Notes: generated by a model not told the origin, from the sequence alone. Shown: positions 53,067 to 63,800, counted from the stretch's first letter. The stretch is DNA of 64,000 nucleotides from Bacteroidota bacterium (GCA_003250395.1 QKGM01000001.1:1-64000), one strand, 5' to 3'. Numbers and translations: made by a program.

Positions 53067-53633
53067 TTATTTTTTTTCATCTTCTACCATTATCTCGCCA
53101 CTTATATGTTTGAGCGTCCGACGTTTCATCGATTCATCGGCTTCCAGCCCACGTCCAAATATTATCTTATCCGGCCCTGTTATTTTTACATAAGCATCGG
53201 TGTATATCATTCGTTTCGACTGGTCCCAAATTAATTTTTCGGTATTGATACGTTCCCCTTTTTCCAGATTTACGATGACCACATCGCTTCTTACTTCAAG
53301 CAGTTTAGATTTGGTATAGCTCTTTCCGTATCCTGCTCTGAGAGTCGATGTAATACGTTTATCCCTGTCATAGAAGCGGGCATGCAAACCAATAGGAAAT
53401 TCGATATACGGGTTATCTCCATCAAAAGTCTCCAGCATCTTACTCTTCAGAATGGTTGTAGTATAGCCGGAATCGCTGTAGATCACCTCAACATTACGGG
53501 CTGTTTCACTCGGTATGTTGTCCTTTAGATTGAAGGCCTGAATCACACGAATATCATTCTTACAGGAAACGAGTATCGCCAGCCCGAGAAGACTGACGAT
53601 ACCAGTATTAACCAGAAAGTGGGTGGCTTTCAT
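53067..53633 (-). CDS. lptC: LPS export protein LptC
   Basis: A 188-residue lipoprotein-like or anchored periplasmic protein (hydrophobic start, then VSCKND near residue 23). The beta-jellyroll of the LptC/OstA family is indicated by NVEVIYSDSGYTTTILKSKML, YIEFPIGLHARFYD, TLRAGYGKSYTKSKLLEVRSDVVIVN and YTDAYVKITGPDKIIFGRGLEAD. LptC passes lipopolysaccharide from LptBFG to the periplasmic bridge. It starts 12 bases after the TPR protein gene, in the outer-membrane biogenesis block. Confidence 0.88.
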   Translation of the reverse strand: MKATHFLVNTGIVSLLGLAILVSCKNDIRVIQAFNLKDNIPSETARNVEVIYSDSGYTTTILKSKMLETFDGDNPYIEFPIGLHARFYDRDKRITSTLRAGYGKSYTKSKLLEVRSDVVIVNLEKGERINTEKLIWDQSKRMIYTDAYVKITGPDKIIFGRGLEADESMKRRTLKHISGEIMVEDEKK

Positions 53634-53645
53634 GGCGGTTATTTT

Positions 53646-55013
53646 TTAACGTGCTGCCCTGATGGTGGTAGTTTCGTTGATCCAGCATTCCACTTTGTAA
53701 GTATCACCTACTTTTAAACCATGGAAGAAAATAGTTTCCTGGGTAGGGAATGCAGCTGAGGTATTGCCAATTCGTTTGTCAGCTGCTTCAGCTATTGATG
53801 GATCAAGACGCTTTGCCTGTATGTATTTATCAACTGCAGCCCAGTAACCTGCTTTCTTCGTAAGTTCATCATCACCGCAGTCTTTCGCACTGGCGGCATA
53901 GGCATCACCTATAAGCATAAGCGGATTCCCGTCGCCGGGTCGTAATTCCATTGCTTTCTGAGCATATGAACGACAAGCGGTATAATTTTTCAGGCTCAGG
54001 TATACAGAAGCCAATAAATAGGCAGATGTGCTTTTTTTGTTATCATCGGTCTGAAGTTCCAGTGCATCCTTCAGGTAAGGAATGGCTTCAGCATATTTTT
54101 CATCCTTCAGGAGGAGCCTTGCCATCATATATGCCGAAACAGCATCGGGCTGAAGTTTATGAAGGTTTTGGGTTGCCTGAAAGAAAAGAGGCGTATCTGT
54201 ACACTTTTTCTTATCAAGTATCTTCGTAATTTTCTGAAGCAAAACAATGTCATCAGGTGTAGCCTTGAATTTGGCTTCATAAATAGCGGTCAGATCTTTG
54301 CAGGTCGCATATGGTTCAAACGTGAGTTCAACATTGTTCCGGATGTTTTCCCAGTTTACCCTCATTTTTTCATCAAGCGATGCTGTATTCAGGTTGGCAT
54401 CAATAAGCTCACTCACCTGGTCGTACACATCAACAATGGTTGAGGAATCGGCTTTACCTTCCCTGACACGGTTTACAATGGCTCTGAAGTAATAAACGAT
54501 TACATCACCAGGAGTTGATGCTCCTTCAAGTTCTATACTGCGTTTGAGTATTTCAATAATTTGCTCATTGGCCTCGGGCTTTACTTCATAAAGCATAACA
54601 CCTTTGCGGCCAAGAATATTCCCCTCTTGCGGCTGGTGGGTCTTGTAGTGATTTGGAAAGAATTTGATCCTGTTATCAAAAACCATCATCAGGGTATCAA
54701 CATATGCATCTTTCCGTTTTGCGTCCTTTTCATTATGAATCTTGTATTCCATGATTCTTATGCCATCAAGATAGGTGTTTTCTCTTGATCTCGGGCAGTT
54801 TTTTAATACCCAGCGCCAGTAAGGCAGGGCATCCTTGTAATTCTGTTGCCTATAAAATTCTTTATAGAGCGATAAATTAGTAATACAACGGACACTGTCG
54901 GCTCCATATTTGGATCCGTTGTCAGTTATTCCCTGATTCTGTGCATCAACAGTTGAAATCGAAGCGGTTGCCATCCCGATTCCAAGAATAAGGGTTTTAA
55001 TACTTGTTTTCAT
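53646..55013 (-). CDS. Exported tetratricopeptide repeat protein
   Basis: A 455-residue protein with a signal peptide (1 to about 24, ending STVDAQ). TPR-like helical repeats are visible, for example LYKEFYRQQNYKDALPYWRWVLKNCP near residue 50 and, in the second half, ARLLLKDEKYAEAIPYLKDALEL followed by YLSLKNYTACRSYAQKAMELRPGDGNPLMLIGDAYA. The C-terminus forms a small beta segment (FFHGLKVGDTYKVECWINE). It probably acts as a periplasmic scaffold. It lies between the barrel gene and lptC in one transcription unit, an arrangement I recall from other Bacteroidota. Confidence 0.82.
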   Translation of the reverse strand: MKTSIKTLILGIGMATASISTVDAQNQGITDNGSKYGADSVRCITNLSLYKEFYRQQNYKDALPYWRWVLKNCPRSRENTYLDGIRIMEYKIHNEKDAKRKDAYVDTLMMVFDNRIKFFPNHYKTHQPQEGNILGRKGVMLYEVKPEANEQIIEILKRSIELEGASTPGDVIVYYFRAIVNRVREGKADSSTIVDVYDQVSELIDANLNTASLDEKMRVNWENIRNNVELTFEPYATCKDLTAIYEAKFKATPDDIVLLQKITKILDKKKCTDTPLFFQATQNLHKLQPDAVSAYMMARLLLKDEKYAEAIPYLKDALELQTDDNKKSTSAYLLASVYLSLKNYTACRSYAQKAMELRPGDGNPLMLIGDAYAASAKDCGDDELTKKAGYWAAVDKYIQAKRLDPSIAEAADKRIGNTSAAFPTQETIFFHGLKVGDTYKVECWINETTTIRAAR

Positions 55014-55093
55014 TTTGTGTAGATATTTCTATAATAACTATAATAGCTATGTGAATAATACAAAGTTAATACCAAACTCTAAACCCGGGTTAG

Positions 55094-56380
55094 TTAATCA
55101 TATTTAGGAATTACAAACCATCTTTCACTAATGGAAATTCCTAAAGTGAACCTGAAGAAATTATCTTTTATCAGGTTCTGGTCGGTGGTGCCACGGCTGC
55201 CAAATTCACCGCCCAGGTTTATTGTCGTTGCCATCCTTCGCAGCGGTAAACCAATACCAAAGCTGATGGCATATTCATCAATCCCCTGATTACGCAATTT
55301 CAGGTAGGTTTGGGCATAGCGAAAGCCGGCACGGTATCTTATCTTTTTCCAGTAGCCCGAGATACTTCTGTTGTCGGGAATGAATTCCAGCCCTGCTGCT
55401 ACCCTGAATGAGTTTCTCAACGAGTCGGTTCTCCCAAAGAAGGTATAATCACTCCAGTTAGAATAGTTACCTTCTGCGCTGAAAGTAAATTTATCAGGTC
55501 GTTCGTAACCAAATCCTAGTCCAAGGTTCATCGGAAGCTTTATCTTACCTTTCAGATCCGAATTGTACACGATTGTATCATTCGAATATTCTGTTCCGTT
55601 ATCAATCCCACCGAAGAGTGTTTCAACCAATTCTTCCGTGGTTGCACTGATTTCCCGGGAATGGCCATAAACAGCACCAAGTGTGAGCTTATCGCCGTTT
55701 TTTAATACCGGGTGGTACTGAATACCAACCGAAAAATTCAAATCCCCTACCGATGTAGTATTAGTTACCCTGGTATTAAGCGTATATACCGAATCAGGAA
55801 AATTGAGCATCCGGGAACGTTCAAGCTTTCCTGACAGATAAATTATATTAAGCCCGATAGAAAAATCCTTTCCCAACTTGAACCCGTTTCCAAAATAGTA
55901 CTGGTTGAGGCCTCCGTCTCCTTCATAAATCCTGAGTGCACGTCCCATGATAGGATCCGGTTGCATGTCTTTTATATTATAACCCAGGGAACTGTATGGC
56001 ATAATTCCAAAACTTGCTCTGTACCAGCTGGTAACCGGAAAACCCAGATAAAGATGAGCCAAGCCCGCATTGGAAGCTTTCTCTGTAACTAATGTGGTGG
56101 ACAGAGTTGAAAAGTTTCCATACATTCCGGCTTCTACTGTAAATGAAAGGCTATCAAACGAAGTATAGGAAGCAGGGTTCAAAGGATTAATCTGTGCATT
56201 TCCTCGTAGTGCTATGCCTACTCCGCCCATGGCTGCTGTTCTGGAATTGGTTACCGGGACTAAATCACCGATTCCAAAGTTAGAGTAGGGGCTGGTAGTT
56301 CCTGTTTGTCCTAATGATGGCAAGGCACAGCTAATCAGCAATATGCTGCCTAATACTCGTAACTTATGGTATAGATTCAT
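55094..56380 (-). CDS. Outer-membrane beta-barrel protein
   Basis: A 428-residue protein with a signal peptide (1 to about 24, ending SLGQ). TSPYSNFGIGDLVPVTNSRTAAMGGVGIALRGNAQINPLNPASYTS resembles the N-terminus of FadL/PorV-like barrels in Bacteroidota. Alternating strands follow (GLNIIYLSGKLERS, LGLGFGYERPDKFTFSAEGNYSNW, RYRAGFRYAQTYLKL), and the C-terminal strands are FFRFTLGISISERWFVIPKYD. No substrate can be assigned. Its start overlaps the coaX 3' end by 17 bases. Confidence 0.8.
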   Translation of the reverse strand: MNLYHKLRVLGSILLISCALPSLGQTGTTSPYSNFGIGDLVPVTNSRTAAMGGVGIALRGNAQINPLNPASYTSFDSLSFTVEAGMYGNFSTLSTTLVTEKASNAGLAHLYLGFPVTSWYRASFGIMPYSSLGYNIKDMQPDPIMGRALRIYEGDGGLNQYYFGNGFKLGKDFSIGLNIIYLSGKLERSRMLNFPDSVYTLNTRVTNTTSVGDLNFSVGIQYHPVLKNGDKLTLGAVYGHSREISATTEELVETLFGGIDNGTEYSNDTIVYNSDLKGKIKLPMNLGLGFGYERPDKFTFSAEGNYSNWSDYTFFGRTDSLRNSFRVAAGLEFIPDNRSISGYWKKIRYRAGFRYAQTYLKLRNQGIDEYAISFGIGLPLRRMATTINLGGEFGSRGTTDQNLIKDNFFRFTLGISISERWFVIPKYD

Positions 56381-57104
56381 TAAACCTTAAAATTAAGTTA
56401 AGTCCATCAAGGACTAAATTTGGGTGTGCAAAGATGCTATTTTTAAGTCGTTTATCAAAATAAATCAAATCACCACCAGTCAGTACTACTTTCAAATCAG
56501 TGTATTTATCCTTGTAACGGTTTATAGTTTCGTCAATTTCAGCGGACATCCCGTTGATTACACCGCTCAGAATAGATTCTTCAGTAGTTCTGCCTGTCAG
56601 CAATCCGATCTCCTGATGCGTAATTAACGGAAGACGACCTGTAAAAGTGTGTAACGCTTTAAATCGCATTTCCATACCAGGCGATATTGCCCCGCCGATA
56701 AACTCTCCCTGTTTTGTTATAAATTCATATGTCAGGCAACTACCGGTCTGAATTACCAGGATATTTGCCGGAGCATATTTATTCCATGCAGCAACTGAAC
56801 CCGCCAGACGGTCGGTACCTAATGACTCCGGGGTTTGGTAACTTATACTCAACGGTACTGGTGTATCTGGTTTTAGTTGTACTACTCTTCCATATGACGT
56901 AAGCCAGTCGATGATGGCTGCTGGTTCTGCTGCCACACTACTGATAACTGTGGATAACGGCTTCTTAGCTACTGTGTGGCTATTTATAAAATCTGATAGG
57001 AATGCAATCGAAAGATTTGAATTATGGGCGAAAGCTAATTGCTTTTCTCCTTCATAAAGTGCCAGCTTAACTCTTGTATTCCCTATATCAATTATCAGGT
57101 TCAT
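56364..57104 (-). CDS. coaX: Type III pantothenate kinase
   Basis: A 246-residue CoaX, which phosphorylates pantothenate in the first step of coenzyme A synthesis. The phosphate-binding start NLIIDIGNTRVKLALYEG, the middle GTDRLAGSVAAWNKY, QTGSCLTYEFI, GGAISPGMEMRFKALHTFTGRLPL and the late VVLTGGDL are the family landmarks. It is the first gene of the coaX-barrel-TPR-lptC unit and has a TATCTTTG core 20 bases upstream. An unusual 11-bp repeat array lies about 180-250 bases upstream. Confidence 0.93.
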   Translation of the reverse strand: MNLIIDIGNTRVKLALYEGEKQLAFAHNSNLSIAFLSDFINSHTVAKKPLSTVISSVAAEPAAIIDWLTSYGRVVQLKPDTPVPLSISYQTPESLGTDRLAGSVAAWNKYAPANILVIQTGSCLTYEFITKQGEFIGGAISPGMEMRFKALHTFTGRLPLITHQEIGLLTGRTTEESILSGVINGMSAEIDETINRYKDKYTDLKVVLTGGDLIYFDKRLKNSIFAHPNLVLDGLNLILRFNESIP

Positions 57105-57123
57105 GTCTTTTGTAAATTGATTG

Positions 57124-57131
57124 CAAAGATA
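57124..57131 (-). promoter_or_regulatory. Promoter -7 element for coaX
   Basis: The minus strand reads TATCTTTG followed by C, 20 bases before the coaX start codon. Confidence 0.5.
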
Positions 57132-57281
57132 GCGGCTTCCCGGGCTTTCTATGGCGGTTTTATTTTTCAGTTGCCTGTTGGTTGATTATATAACGATTTT
57201 TTAGCATTCTTTTCTTATAATGATTCCGGGTTTCTGACTCGTTTGTCGATAAGGATTTCACCCTGTATTATTCAGACATTG

Positions 57282-57358
57282 ACCGAAAATGGACCAACAA
57301 ACTACGGTTGGCTGACGGTTCAGATACGGTTAATGTACGGTCGAAGTACGGTCAATCT
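57282..57358. promoter_or_regulatory. Array of 11-bp-spaced ACGGT half-sites
   Basis: ACGGTT, ACGGTT, ACGGTT, ACGGTC and ACGGTC start at 57304, 57315, 57326, 57337 and 57348, exactly 11 bases apart. Two degenerate units (ACCGAA at 57282 and ACCAAC at 57293) keep the register. One repeat per helical turn is the layout of direct-repeat sites for OmpR/PhoB-type response regulators. The nearest genes are coaX (divergent, 178 bases) and, on the plus strand, tRNA-Phe at 57708. Confidence 0.6.
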
Positions 57359-57658
57359 TACAATTTGATGTCTTAATCAATTGATCATCAAAAGTATTCG
57401 CGTAGATACTGTCTTGTATGAATTGTTTATATCCATGTTAACATCAAATTAAATTGATTGGAAGGACATTATATGGTTGAAATCAGTAGTGGAATTGGTA
57501 GTTTCTTTGCCGCTATGGAATTATGCCCCGAAAGAGATGGTCGGGGTTCTTAAATGTGGATTTTGTTGAGATCTGAGGAGATTTTTTGTTATTTTTTATA
57601 AGGATATTCATCGTAATATGCAGAAAGGCAATATTTTTCAATATATCTATATTTTTTT

Positions 57659-57690
57659 TTGGAACTTTGGATGAAATGTTTTTATCTTTG
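57659..57690 (+). promoter_or_regulatory. Promoter for tRNA-Phe
   Basis: TTG at 57659-57661 and TATCTTTG at 57683-57690 with a 21-base spacer fit the Bacteroidota promoter, 17 bases before the tRNA. Confidence 0.6.
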
Positions 57691-57707
57691 CAGACGCTAA
57701 AACCAAC

Positions 57708-57780
<73 letters not shown>

Positions 57781-57782
57781 CA

Positions 57783-57808
57783 AACCGGCCTTTGGTCGGT
57801 TTTTTTTA
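57783..57808 (+). terminator. Intrinsic terminator of tRNA-Phe
   Basis: AACCGGCC at 57783-57790 pairs with GGTCGGTT at 57794-57801 (one G-T), followed by a long T run. It reaches the end of the convergent cheB gene. Confidence 0.85.
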
Positions 57809-58396
57809 TTTCAACAGATTCAGGAAATCGATAATCCCCTCAAGGCTTGTAACGTAATCTGCACCTGCAACCTGTAAAGCCGCTTCAGGCATCGTGGAAA
57901 TGTGAGCATTTATGGGGTCCTGAACCACAAGATATCCCCCCATCTCTCTCAATAGTTTGGAACCTAATGCTCCATCAGCATTAGCACCGGTCATGATAAT
58001 GCCCAGGAGGTGTCTTCCGTAGGCCCTTGCAGCTGTTTCGAACAGGACATCAATGCTTGGCCGGGCATAACTTACTTTTTCATCTACGTTAAGAGAAATG
58101 GTTTTATCTTCTTCTACCAGCATATGATAATTTGGTGGTGCCAGATATGCATTAGATTCACTAATGACTGATTTATCTATGGCTTCACTCACAGTTACCG
58201 TCGATAGCCTGTTGAGGTGTAAAGGGAGATAACTGTCAGAGGTTGGACTTATGTGTTGAACTATCAGGATTGGAATTGAGAAACCCGGACGTAGTCCTTT
58301 GAAAACTTTGGTCAGGGCCTCCACTCCTCCTGCAGATGTCCCAATAACAACGGCTCGAGGTTTGAATAAGGGAGTTGGTTTCGATTCAGACATCAT
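57806..58396 (-). CDS. cheB: CheB-type protein-glutamate methylesterase (stand-alone domain)
   Basis: A 196-residue CheB catalytic domain without a receiver domain. The triad is visible: Ser21 in IGTSAGG, His48 in IVQHIS, and Asp in the TGANADGALG loop; APPNYHM is the substrate-cleft segment. CheB removes methyl groups from, or deamidates, chemoreceptors. Here it sits 9 bases behind a cheR gene and two hybrid kinases, with no chemoreceptor, CheA or CheW in view. The substrate may be the coiled coil of the large kinase, which is inference. Confidence 0.9.
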   Translation of the reverse strand: MMSESKPTPLFKPRAVVIGTSAGGVEALTKVFKGLRPGFSIPILIVQHISPTSDSYLPLHLNRLSTVTVSEAIDKSVISESNAYLAPPNYHMLVEEDKTISLNVDEKVSYARPSIDVLFETAARAYGRHLLGIIMTGANADGALGSKLLREMGGYLVVQDPINAHISTMPEAALQVAGADYVTSLEGIIDFLNLLK

Positions 58397-58405
58397 TAGT
58401 ACAGA

Positions 58406-59245
58406 TTAATGGCGATATTCTTTCCTATAGATCTTTTCATGAGCATCAATTACACTAAACATTTCAAAATGTGCAGAGTACTGAAGATTCTCTTTTGATC
58501 CCAGGCATAAGATTCCCCCTGGAGTAAGGCTATCCAAAAAAAGTTTGATAACCTTATCCTGAAGTTCACGGTTGAAGTAAATTAGAACGTTGCGGCAAAT
58601 AATGAGGTTGACCTCGGCAAACACGCTATCAGTAACAAGATTATGATCAGCGAAGACTATATTTTTTTTCAGGGAACTGTCGATGATTACAGAATTGTAG
58701 TTCGCATCGTAGTAGTTTGAAAAGGACTCCTTTCCGCCAGATTTCTGGTAGTTGGTTGTATAATCCTTGATCAGATCGATGGGATATATTCCCTCCTTTG
58801 CAGTTTTTAAAACTTTGTGATTAAAATCTGTAGCATATATCTGCGAACGGTTCAAAAGACCTTCTTCCTTCATAAGGATGGCCATAGAATATACCTCTTC
58901 GCCGGTAGAACATCCGGCATGCCATGTCTTGATAAACGGATATGTCTTCAGGATTGGGATTACATCTTTTCTTACAGCAGCATAAAAACTGGGATCCCTG
59001 TACATTTCAGTAACATTGATACTCAGGTCAAGCAGAATCTGCTGAACAAAGGAAGGGTCGTATAGTATCCGGTGCTGCATCTCACTGATATTTTTGAAAT
59101 TATTCAGGTTCATGCGGTGCAGAATTCTGCGCTTGATGTGCGCCTGTGAATAGTTCCTGAAATCGTAGTCATAACGCTGGAAAAGCGCTTCAAGAAACAG
59201 ACGGATTTCTATGTTTTGAATTTCATTTATCTCTTCACTTATCAT
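58406..59245 (-). CDS. cheR: CheR-type protein-glutamate methyltransferase
   Basis: A 279-residue CheR. The N-terminal helical domain (residues about 10-75: YDYDFRNYSQAHIKRRILHRM) is followed by the SAM-binding core with TWHAGCSTGEEVYSMAILM, QIYATDFNHKVLKTAKEGIYP and NLIICRNVLIYFNRELQDKVIKLF. LDLSINVTEMYRDPSFY is the usual NxTxFFRxP-like segment, with VTEMYRDP here. It uses SAM to methylate glutamates. It lies 5 bases after the kinase gene and 9 before cheB, so all four genes form one operon. Confidence 0.92.
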   Translation of the reverse strand: MISEEINEIQNIEIRLFLEALFQRYDYDFRNYSQAHIKRRILHRMNLNNFKNISEMQHRILYDPSFVQQILLDLSINVTEMYRDPSFYAAVRKDVIPILKTYPFIKTWHAGCSTGEEVYSMAILMKEEGLLNRSQIYATDFNHKVLKTAKEGIYPIDLIKDYTTNYQKSGGKESFSNYYDANYNSVIIDSSLKKNIVFADHNLVTDSVFAEVNLIICRNVLIYFNRELQDKVIKLFLDSLTPGGILCLGSKENLQYSAHFEMFSVIDAHEKIYRKEYRH

Positions 59246-59250
59246 TTTGT

Positions 59251-60873
59251 TTATCGTTTTTTAACTTCACAAAGTACTTCGGCCAGATTTTCTGGTTTGA
59301 ATGGCTTTGGAATAAAGCCGTTCATTCCAGCATTTTTGTATTTATCCTGGTCTTCAGTCATCGCGTTAGCTGTCATAGCGATGATTGTTACTGGGCGTAG
59401 TTCATTAATCGAAGATTCAAGTTGCCGGATCACTCTGGTTGCCTCAAGTCCATCCATTTCAGGCATCTGAATGTCCATTAGAATAACATCATAACGATGT
59501 TTTTTATACATATCAACTGTCTGAATTCCATCAGACGCAATATCGAAATAGCACCCAAGCTTTTTCAAAGAGATTGAGGCCACTTTTTGGTTAATCAGAT
59601 TGTCTTCGGCGAGAAGAACCCTCAGATCTTTTAAATCCGTATTATTTTGTACTGTAGGAGTATTGACTGTATTCGCTTCTGGGTGAACATGTTGATTTCC
59701 AGTCTTAAATGGGATACTGAAGAAAAAATCGCTTCCGACTCCCTGCTGACTTTTTACTCCTATTGAGCCGTTCATCAATTCACAAAGATTTTTAGTTATG
59801 GCAAGCCCCAAACCGGTGCCCCCATATTTTCGGGTCGTATTGGATTCACCCTGTGAAAAAAGCTTGAAAATATGATCAGTACGGTCGGCAGGTATTCCTA
59901 TCCCTGTATCAATCACATGGAATTTGAGTTTAATCGTGCTTCCCTCTTCACTCATTACCCTGCCTTCAATTCTGATACTTCCTTTTGCTGTAAACTTAAT
60001 TGCATTGCCTATGATATTGATGAAAATCTGGCGTAGTCTGACTTGATCTCCTATCACGTAACGTGGAACATTCATCGAAAGGTGATGTACCAATTCTACC
60101 TGTTTTGAGTCTATTCTTGGTTTAAATGATTTTACTATCTCATCGATTAATTCAAACAGATCAATCTCTTTCTCTTCAAGTTCAAGTTGGCCTGATTCTA
60201 TTTTGGAGAAATCAAGCACATCGTTGATGATAGCGAGTAAATAGTCGCCAGAAGTGCTGATAATGTCAACAATCTCAGTTTGCTCTTCATTTAAGGATGT
60301 CTTTTTCAGGTGGTTGGTCATGCCTATTATACCGTTGAGGGGAGTCCTGATTTCATGGCTCATGTTTGCCAAAAACAAGGATTTAGAGCTAGTGGCCGCT
60401 TCGGCTTTTTCCTTTTCGCGCTGAAATTGCTGGTTAGCCTGTTCAAGTTCTTTAGTGCGTTGTTTAACAATATCTTCCAGATGTACCCGGTGCCGGTATA
60501 GTTCAAGAAAAACTTTTACCTTTCCTTTCAATATCTCAGGAAGTATCGGCTTCACAATAAAATCAACGGCACCCGCTTCAATTCCTTTAACAACATGAAA
60601 TTCTTCCTTGTAGATAGCTGAAACATAAATAATAGGCAAGTTTCTTGTACGTTTTACCTGGCGCATAAGTTTTACAGTTTCATAGCCATCCATATCGGGC
60701 ATCTGTATATCAATGATTGCCAGAGCGAAATCATGCTCAAGGCTCAAAGCCAATGCCTCATTACCTGATAATGCCTTAATGAAATTTACCTCAAAATCAC
60801 CCAGAATTGCTTCAAGGGTTACCAGATTTTGTTCTTTATCGTCAACAATAAGAATTTTAGGTCTCAGGTTCAT
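59251..60873 (-). CDS. Hybrid histidine kinase, receiver-kinase-receiver
   Basis: A 540-residue soluble protein. The first receiver (about 6-125) has DD at 11-12 and the phospho-acceptor Asp55 in [12 protein letters not shown] short coiled coil leads to the HisKA box [15 protein letters not shown] (about 170-185) and an HATPase with the N-box [19 protein letters not shown] and GGTGLGL. A second receiver (about 415-540) has LLAEDN and [13 protein letters not shown]. No membrane segment is present, so it probably receives phosphate from the neighbouring kinase. It starts 14 bases after that gene ends. Confidence 0.92.
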   Translation of the reverse strand: MNLRPKILIVDDKEQNLVTLEAILGDFEVNFIKALSGNEALALSLEHDFALAIIDIQMPDMDGYETVKLMRQVKRTRNLPIIYVSAIYKEEFHVVKGIEAGAVDFIVKPILPEILKGKVKVFLELYRHRVHLEDIVKQRTKELEQANQQFQREKEKAEAATSSKSLFLANMSHEIRTPLNGIIGMTNHLKKTSLNEEQTEIVDIISTSGDYLLAIINDVLDFSKIESGQLELEEKEIDLFELIDEIVKSFKPRIDSKQVELVHHLSMNVPRYVIGDQVRLRQIFINIIGNAIKFTAKGSIRIEGRVMSEEGSTIKLKFHVIDTGIGIPADRTDHIFKLFSQGESNTTRKYGGTGLGLAITKNLCELMNGSIGVKSQQGVGSDFFFSIPFKTGNQHVHPEANTVNTPTVQNNTDLKDLRVLLAEDNLINQKVASISLKKLGCYFDIASDGIQTVDMYKKHRYDVILMDIQMPEMDGLEATRVIRQLESSINELRPVTIIAMTANAMTEDQDKYKNAGMNGFIPKPFKPENLAEVLCEVKKR

Positions 60874-60887
60874 CGCAAATAATTTTC

Positions 60888-63800
60888 TTATTTATAAAGC
60901 CAAACTCTCAGAAGCGAGATTAATTTGGCTGTATCAACAGGTTTGACCAGGTAGTCATTTGCTCCGGCCGCTATACATTTCTCACGATCGTCCTTCATGG
61001 CTTTTGCCGTGAGGGCTATAACCGGAATGTGTTTAAGATTATTGTTAGCCCTGATTTGCCGCATGGCCTCATACCCGTCCATTTCGGGCATCATGATGTC
61101 CATCAGAACCAGGCTGATATCGTTATTATTACGTAGTTTATCAAGTCCATCGACACCGTTCCGGCCTGCCATTACGATAAGCCCTTTTTCTTCAAGTACG
61201 CTGCTTAAAGCAAAAACATTACGCATATCATCGTCAACGATAAGAATTTTTTTCCCTTTCAGTACAGTATCTTTATCGTGGATATCAACCTGCATTTGTT
61301 GCCAGTTCTGCGCATCTGACTTATGTGCCAACTGATGCAGGAATAAAGTAGTTTCTGCAACTAATCTGTCGGGAGATTTGACCCCTTTAATGATGATGCT
61401 GTCGGCATACCGTTTTAGTTTTTCTTCTTCTTCACGTGATAAATCTTTTCCAGTGTATATAATGACCGGAATCTGTCTCAGATTTTCGTTTGTTCTGATT
61501 TTTTCGAGCAATTCAAATCCTGACATTTTCTTTAATCCAAGATCTAGAATGATACAATCGACAATTTCACCAAGCAGATATTCGTATGCTTCGCTTCCAT
61601 CAGCTACCTCTATGATATTAACCCCGTCAGCTGTAGTCAACTCTTTTATGCTATGACTCATAGCCGGATCATCTTCAACGATGAGCAATCGTTTTACTTT
61701 TCTTGAAATGATATCTTCAATCCGTTTGAATGATTGTGATATTTTTTCAACACTTACAGGTTTGGTAAGGAATCCGACAGCTCCTAAATTTAGCGCATCA
61801 AGTTCATTATCATTAGCCGTGATGAAGTGAACGGGAATTTTACCCGTATACGGATTATCTTTTAGTCGACGCATAACTTCGTAACCATCAATACCAGGCA
61901 ATCCAACATCAAGGATAATGGCATCAGGTTTATAGTAATCGGCGTAGCGTAGTCCGGTTTCTCCATCCTGTGCAATGATACACTGAAATCCTTTTTCTGT
62001 TGCTAGTGATTCAAGAATTGAAGAGAAACGTGTATCGTCTTCGATGATAAGTAAGGTATTCTTTCCATCTTTTTTGATGAGAACTGTCCCGTTGTTTACG
62101 AAAGCAGTATCTTCAGTTTTAGGCTTCGTTTTATCTGTTTCCTTGGAAGAGGCTTTGCTTTCCATTACAACAGAACTATCTGCTAATGGATAAGCATTTG
62201 CAGTTTCTAACGAGTCATTTATAATTAGCATAAATTTGCTTCCCTTTCCGGGTTCGCTCAGCAGAAGAATTTCGCCACCAATGATCTCTGCGAAACTTCG
62301 CGAAATGGTTAAGCCCAGTCCTGTTCCACCATATTTTCTACTGGTGGTACCATCTACCTGTTGGAATGCTTCAAAGATTAATTGCTGTTTATCAGTAGCG
62401 ATTCCGATTCCGGTATCGTCGATGGTAAAACAGAACAATTTTTTATTTTGAAGGTCTTTACGTTTAATTTCCACATTAGGAGGAATATGTCCAAAACGGC
62501 AGGTAACTTTACCCTGATCGGTGAATTTGATAGCGTTACTTAGCAGGTTCTTCAAAATCTGGTTGAGTCTTTTCGTATCAGAGTGGATGGATTCTGGTGT
62601 TTTTTCATCGATGAAGAATTCGAGCCCTATAGACTTTTCATTTGCCAGGGGCACAAATATCGAACTAAGCATGTTGAATGTCTCTGATATGCTCACTTTT
62701 TCAATTACAAGATCAACTTTTCCTGATTCTACTTTTGATAAGTCCAGAATATCATTGATCAACGCGAGCAAATCTGAACCAGAGCTATTAATTGTACGAG
62801 CAAATTCAATTTGTTTTTCCGATAGCGTTTTGGCTTTGTTTTCAACCAGCAGTTGCGACAGGACCAGGATAGAGTTAAGAGGGGTACGGAGTTCATGCGA
62901 CATATTTGCCAGGAATTCAGATTTGTATTTTGATGCAATTTCCAGATCATTGGCTTTTCTGGTAACTTCCTCCTGCATCAATTCAAGTTCTTCATTTTTG
63001 CGCATTACTATGTCGCGTTCCTTTTCAAGGCTTTTCGATTTTTCTTCAAGTTCCTCATTTGTAACTCTAAGCTCTTCCTGCTGCGTTTGTAATACTTCTT
63101 CTGAGGCTTTTAATGCTTGTGTCTGTGCCTCTAATTCCTCGTTGTTTTGCCGCAATTCTTCTTGCTGTACCTGTAATTTCTCCGCCTGATGCTGGGTTTG
63201 GATTAAAAGTTTTTGAATGCGGGTACGGGATATGGCAGAAAAGATTGCTGCAGACAAAATTGCAGTTGCCTTTTCGACAAACTCTTTCTCTTCAGGAGAA
63301 AACTTGTCCATAGAAGCCAATACAAGTACGCCAGCCACCTCTTTATCGAATATTAGGGGTGATACAAGGAGATGATTTGGTATCTCTGCATACAGACCGG
63401 AATTGAATATGGGAGCATTTTCTCTGATTCCGCTGAACTCGATGGTTTTTTGTTCAACAACAGCCTGTCCGATTAACCCTTCTCCTGGTTTTATTTCCGA
63501 GAAATTTCCTGTTCTATCGATATAGGCATAGCTTGATGTAAGGTGTAATATTTGCTGGTCATCAGCCAGATATATAATTCCCATTTTCGCATCGAGGTAA
63601 CTTACGAAGTAAGAGAGGGTTTCGTCGGTGATTTGATTAAGGGCTTTATCACCGCGCAAAAGATCGTTGAGGCCTGCAATACCGTTTTTCTGCCATGTCT
63701 CTCTTTGAATGGCTACTGTTGATGTCTTCAACGATATAGTCATTTCATTAAGCGCATGGCTAAGTTCGTCCTTGTCAGAAAGAGGAGTAACAAGCTTGTC

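Larger units (their letters stand above)
57105..57707. other. Intergenic region between coaX and tRNA-Phe
   Basis: About 600 bases. It holds the coaX promoter core (57124-57131), the 11-bp-period ACGGT array (57282-57358), and the tRNA-Phe promoter (57659-57690). A tiny open frame of 26 codons (ATG 57473 to TAA 57553) has a GGAAGG sequence 6 bases upstream but no recognisable product. A 6-bp stem CCCCGA/TCGGGG at about 57527-57547 lies within it. Confidence 0.5.

Noticed and set aside
62521-63189. Ser-rich open frame of 222 codons on the plus strand
   Set aside because: It is the antisense shadow of the kinase coiled-coil and HisKA region; codons of the kinase frame explain it fully.
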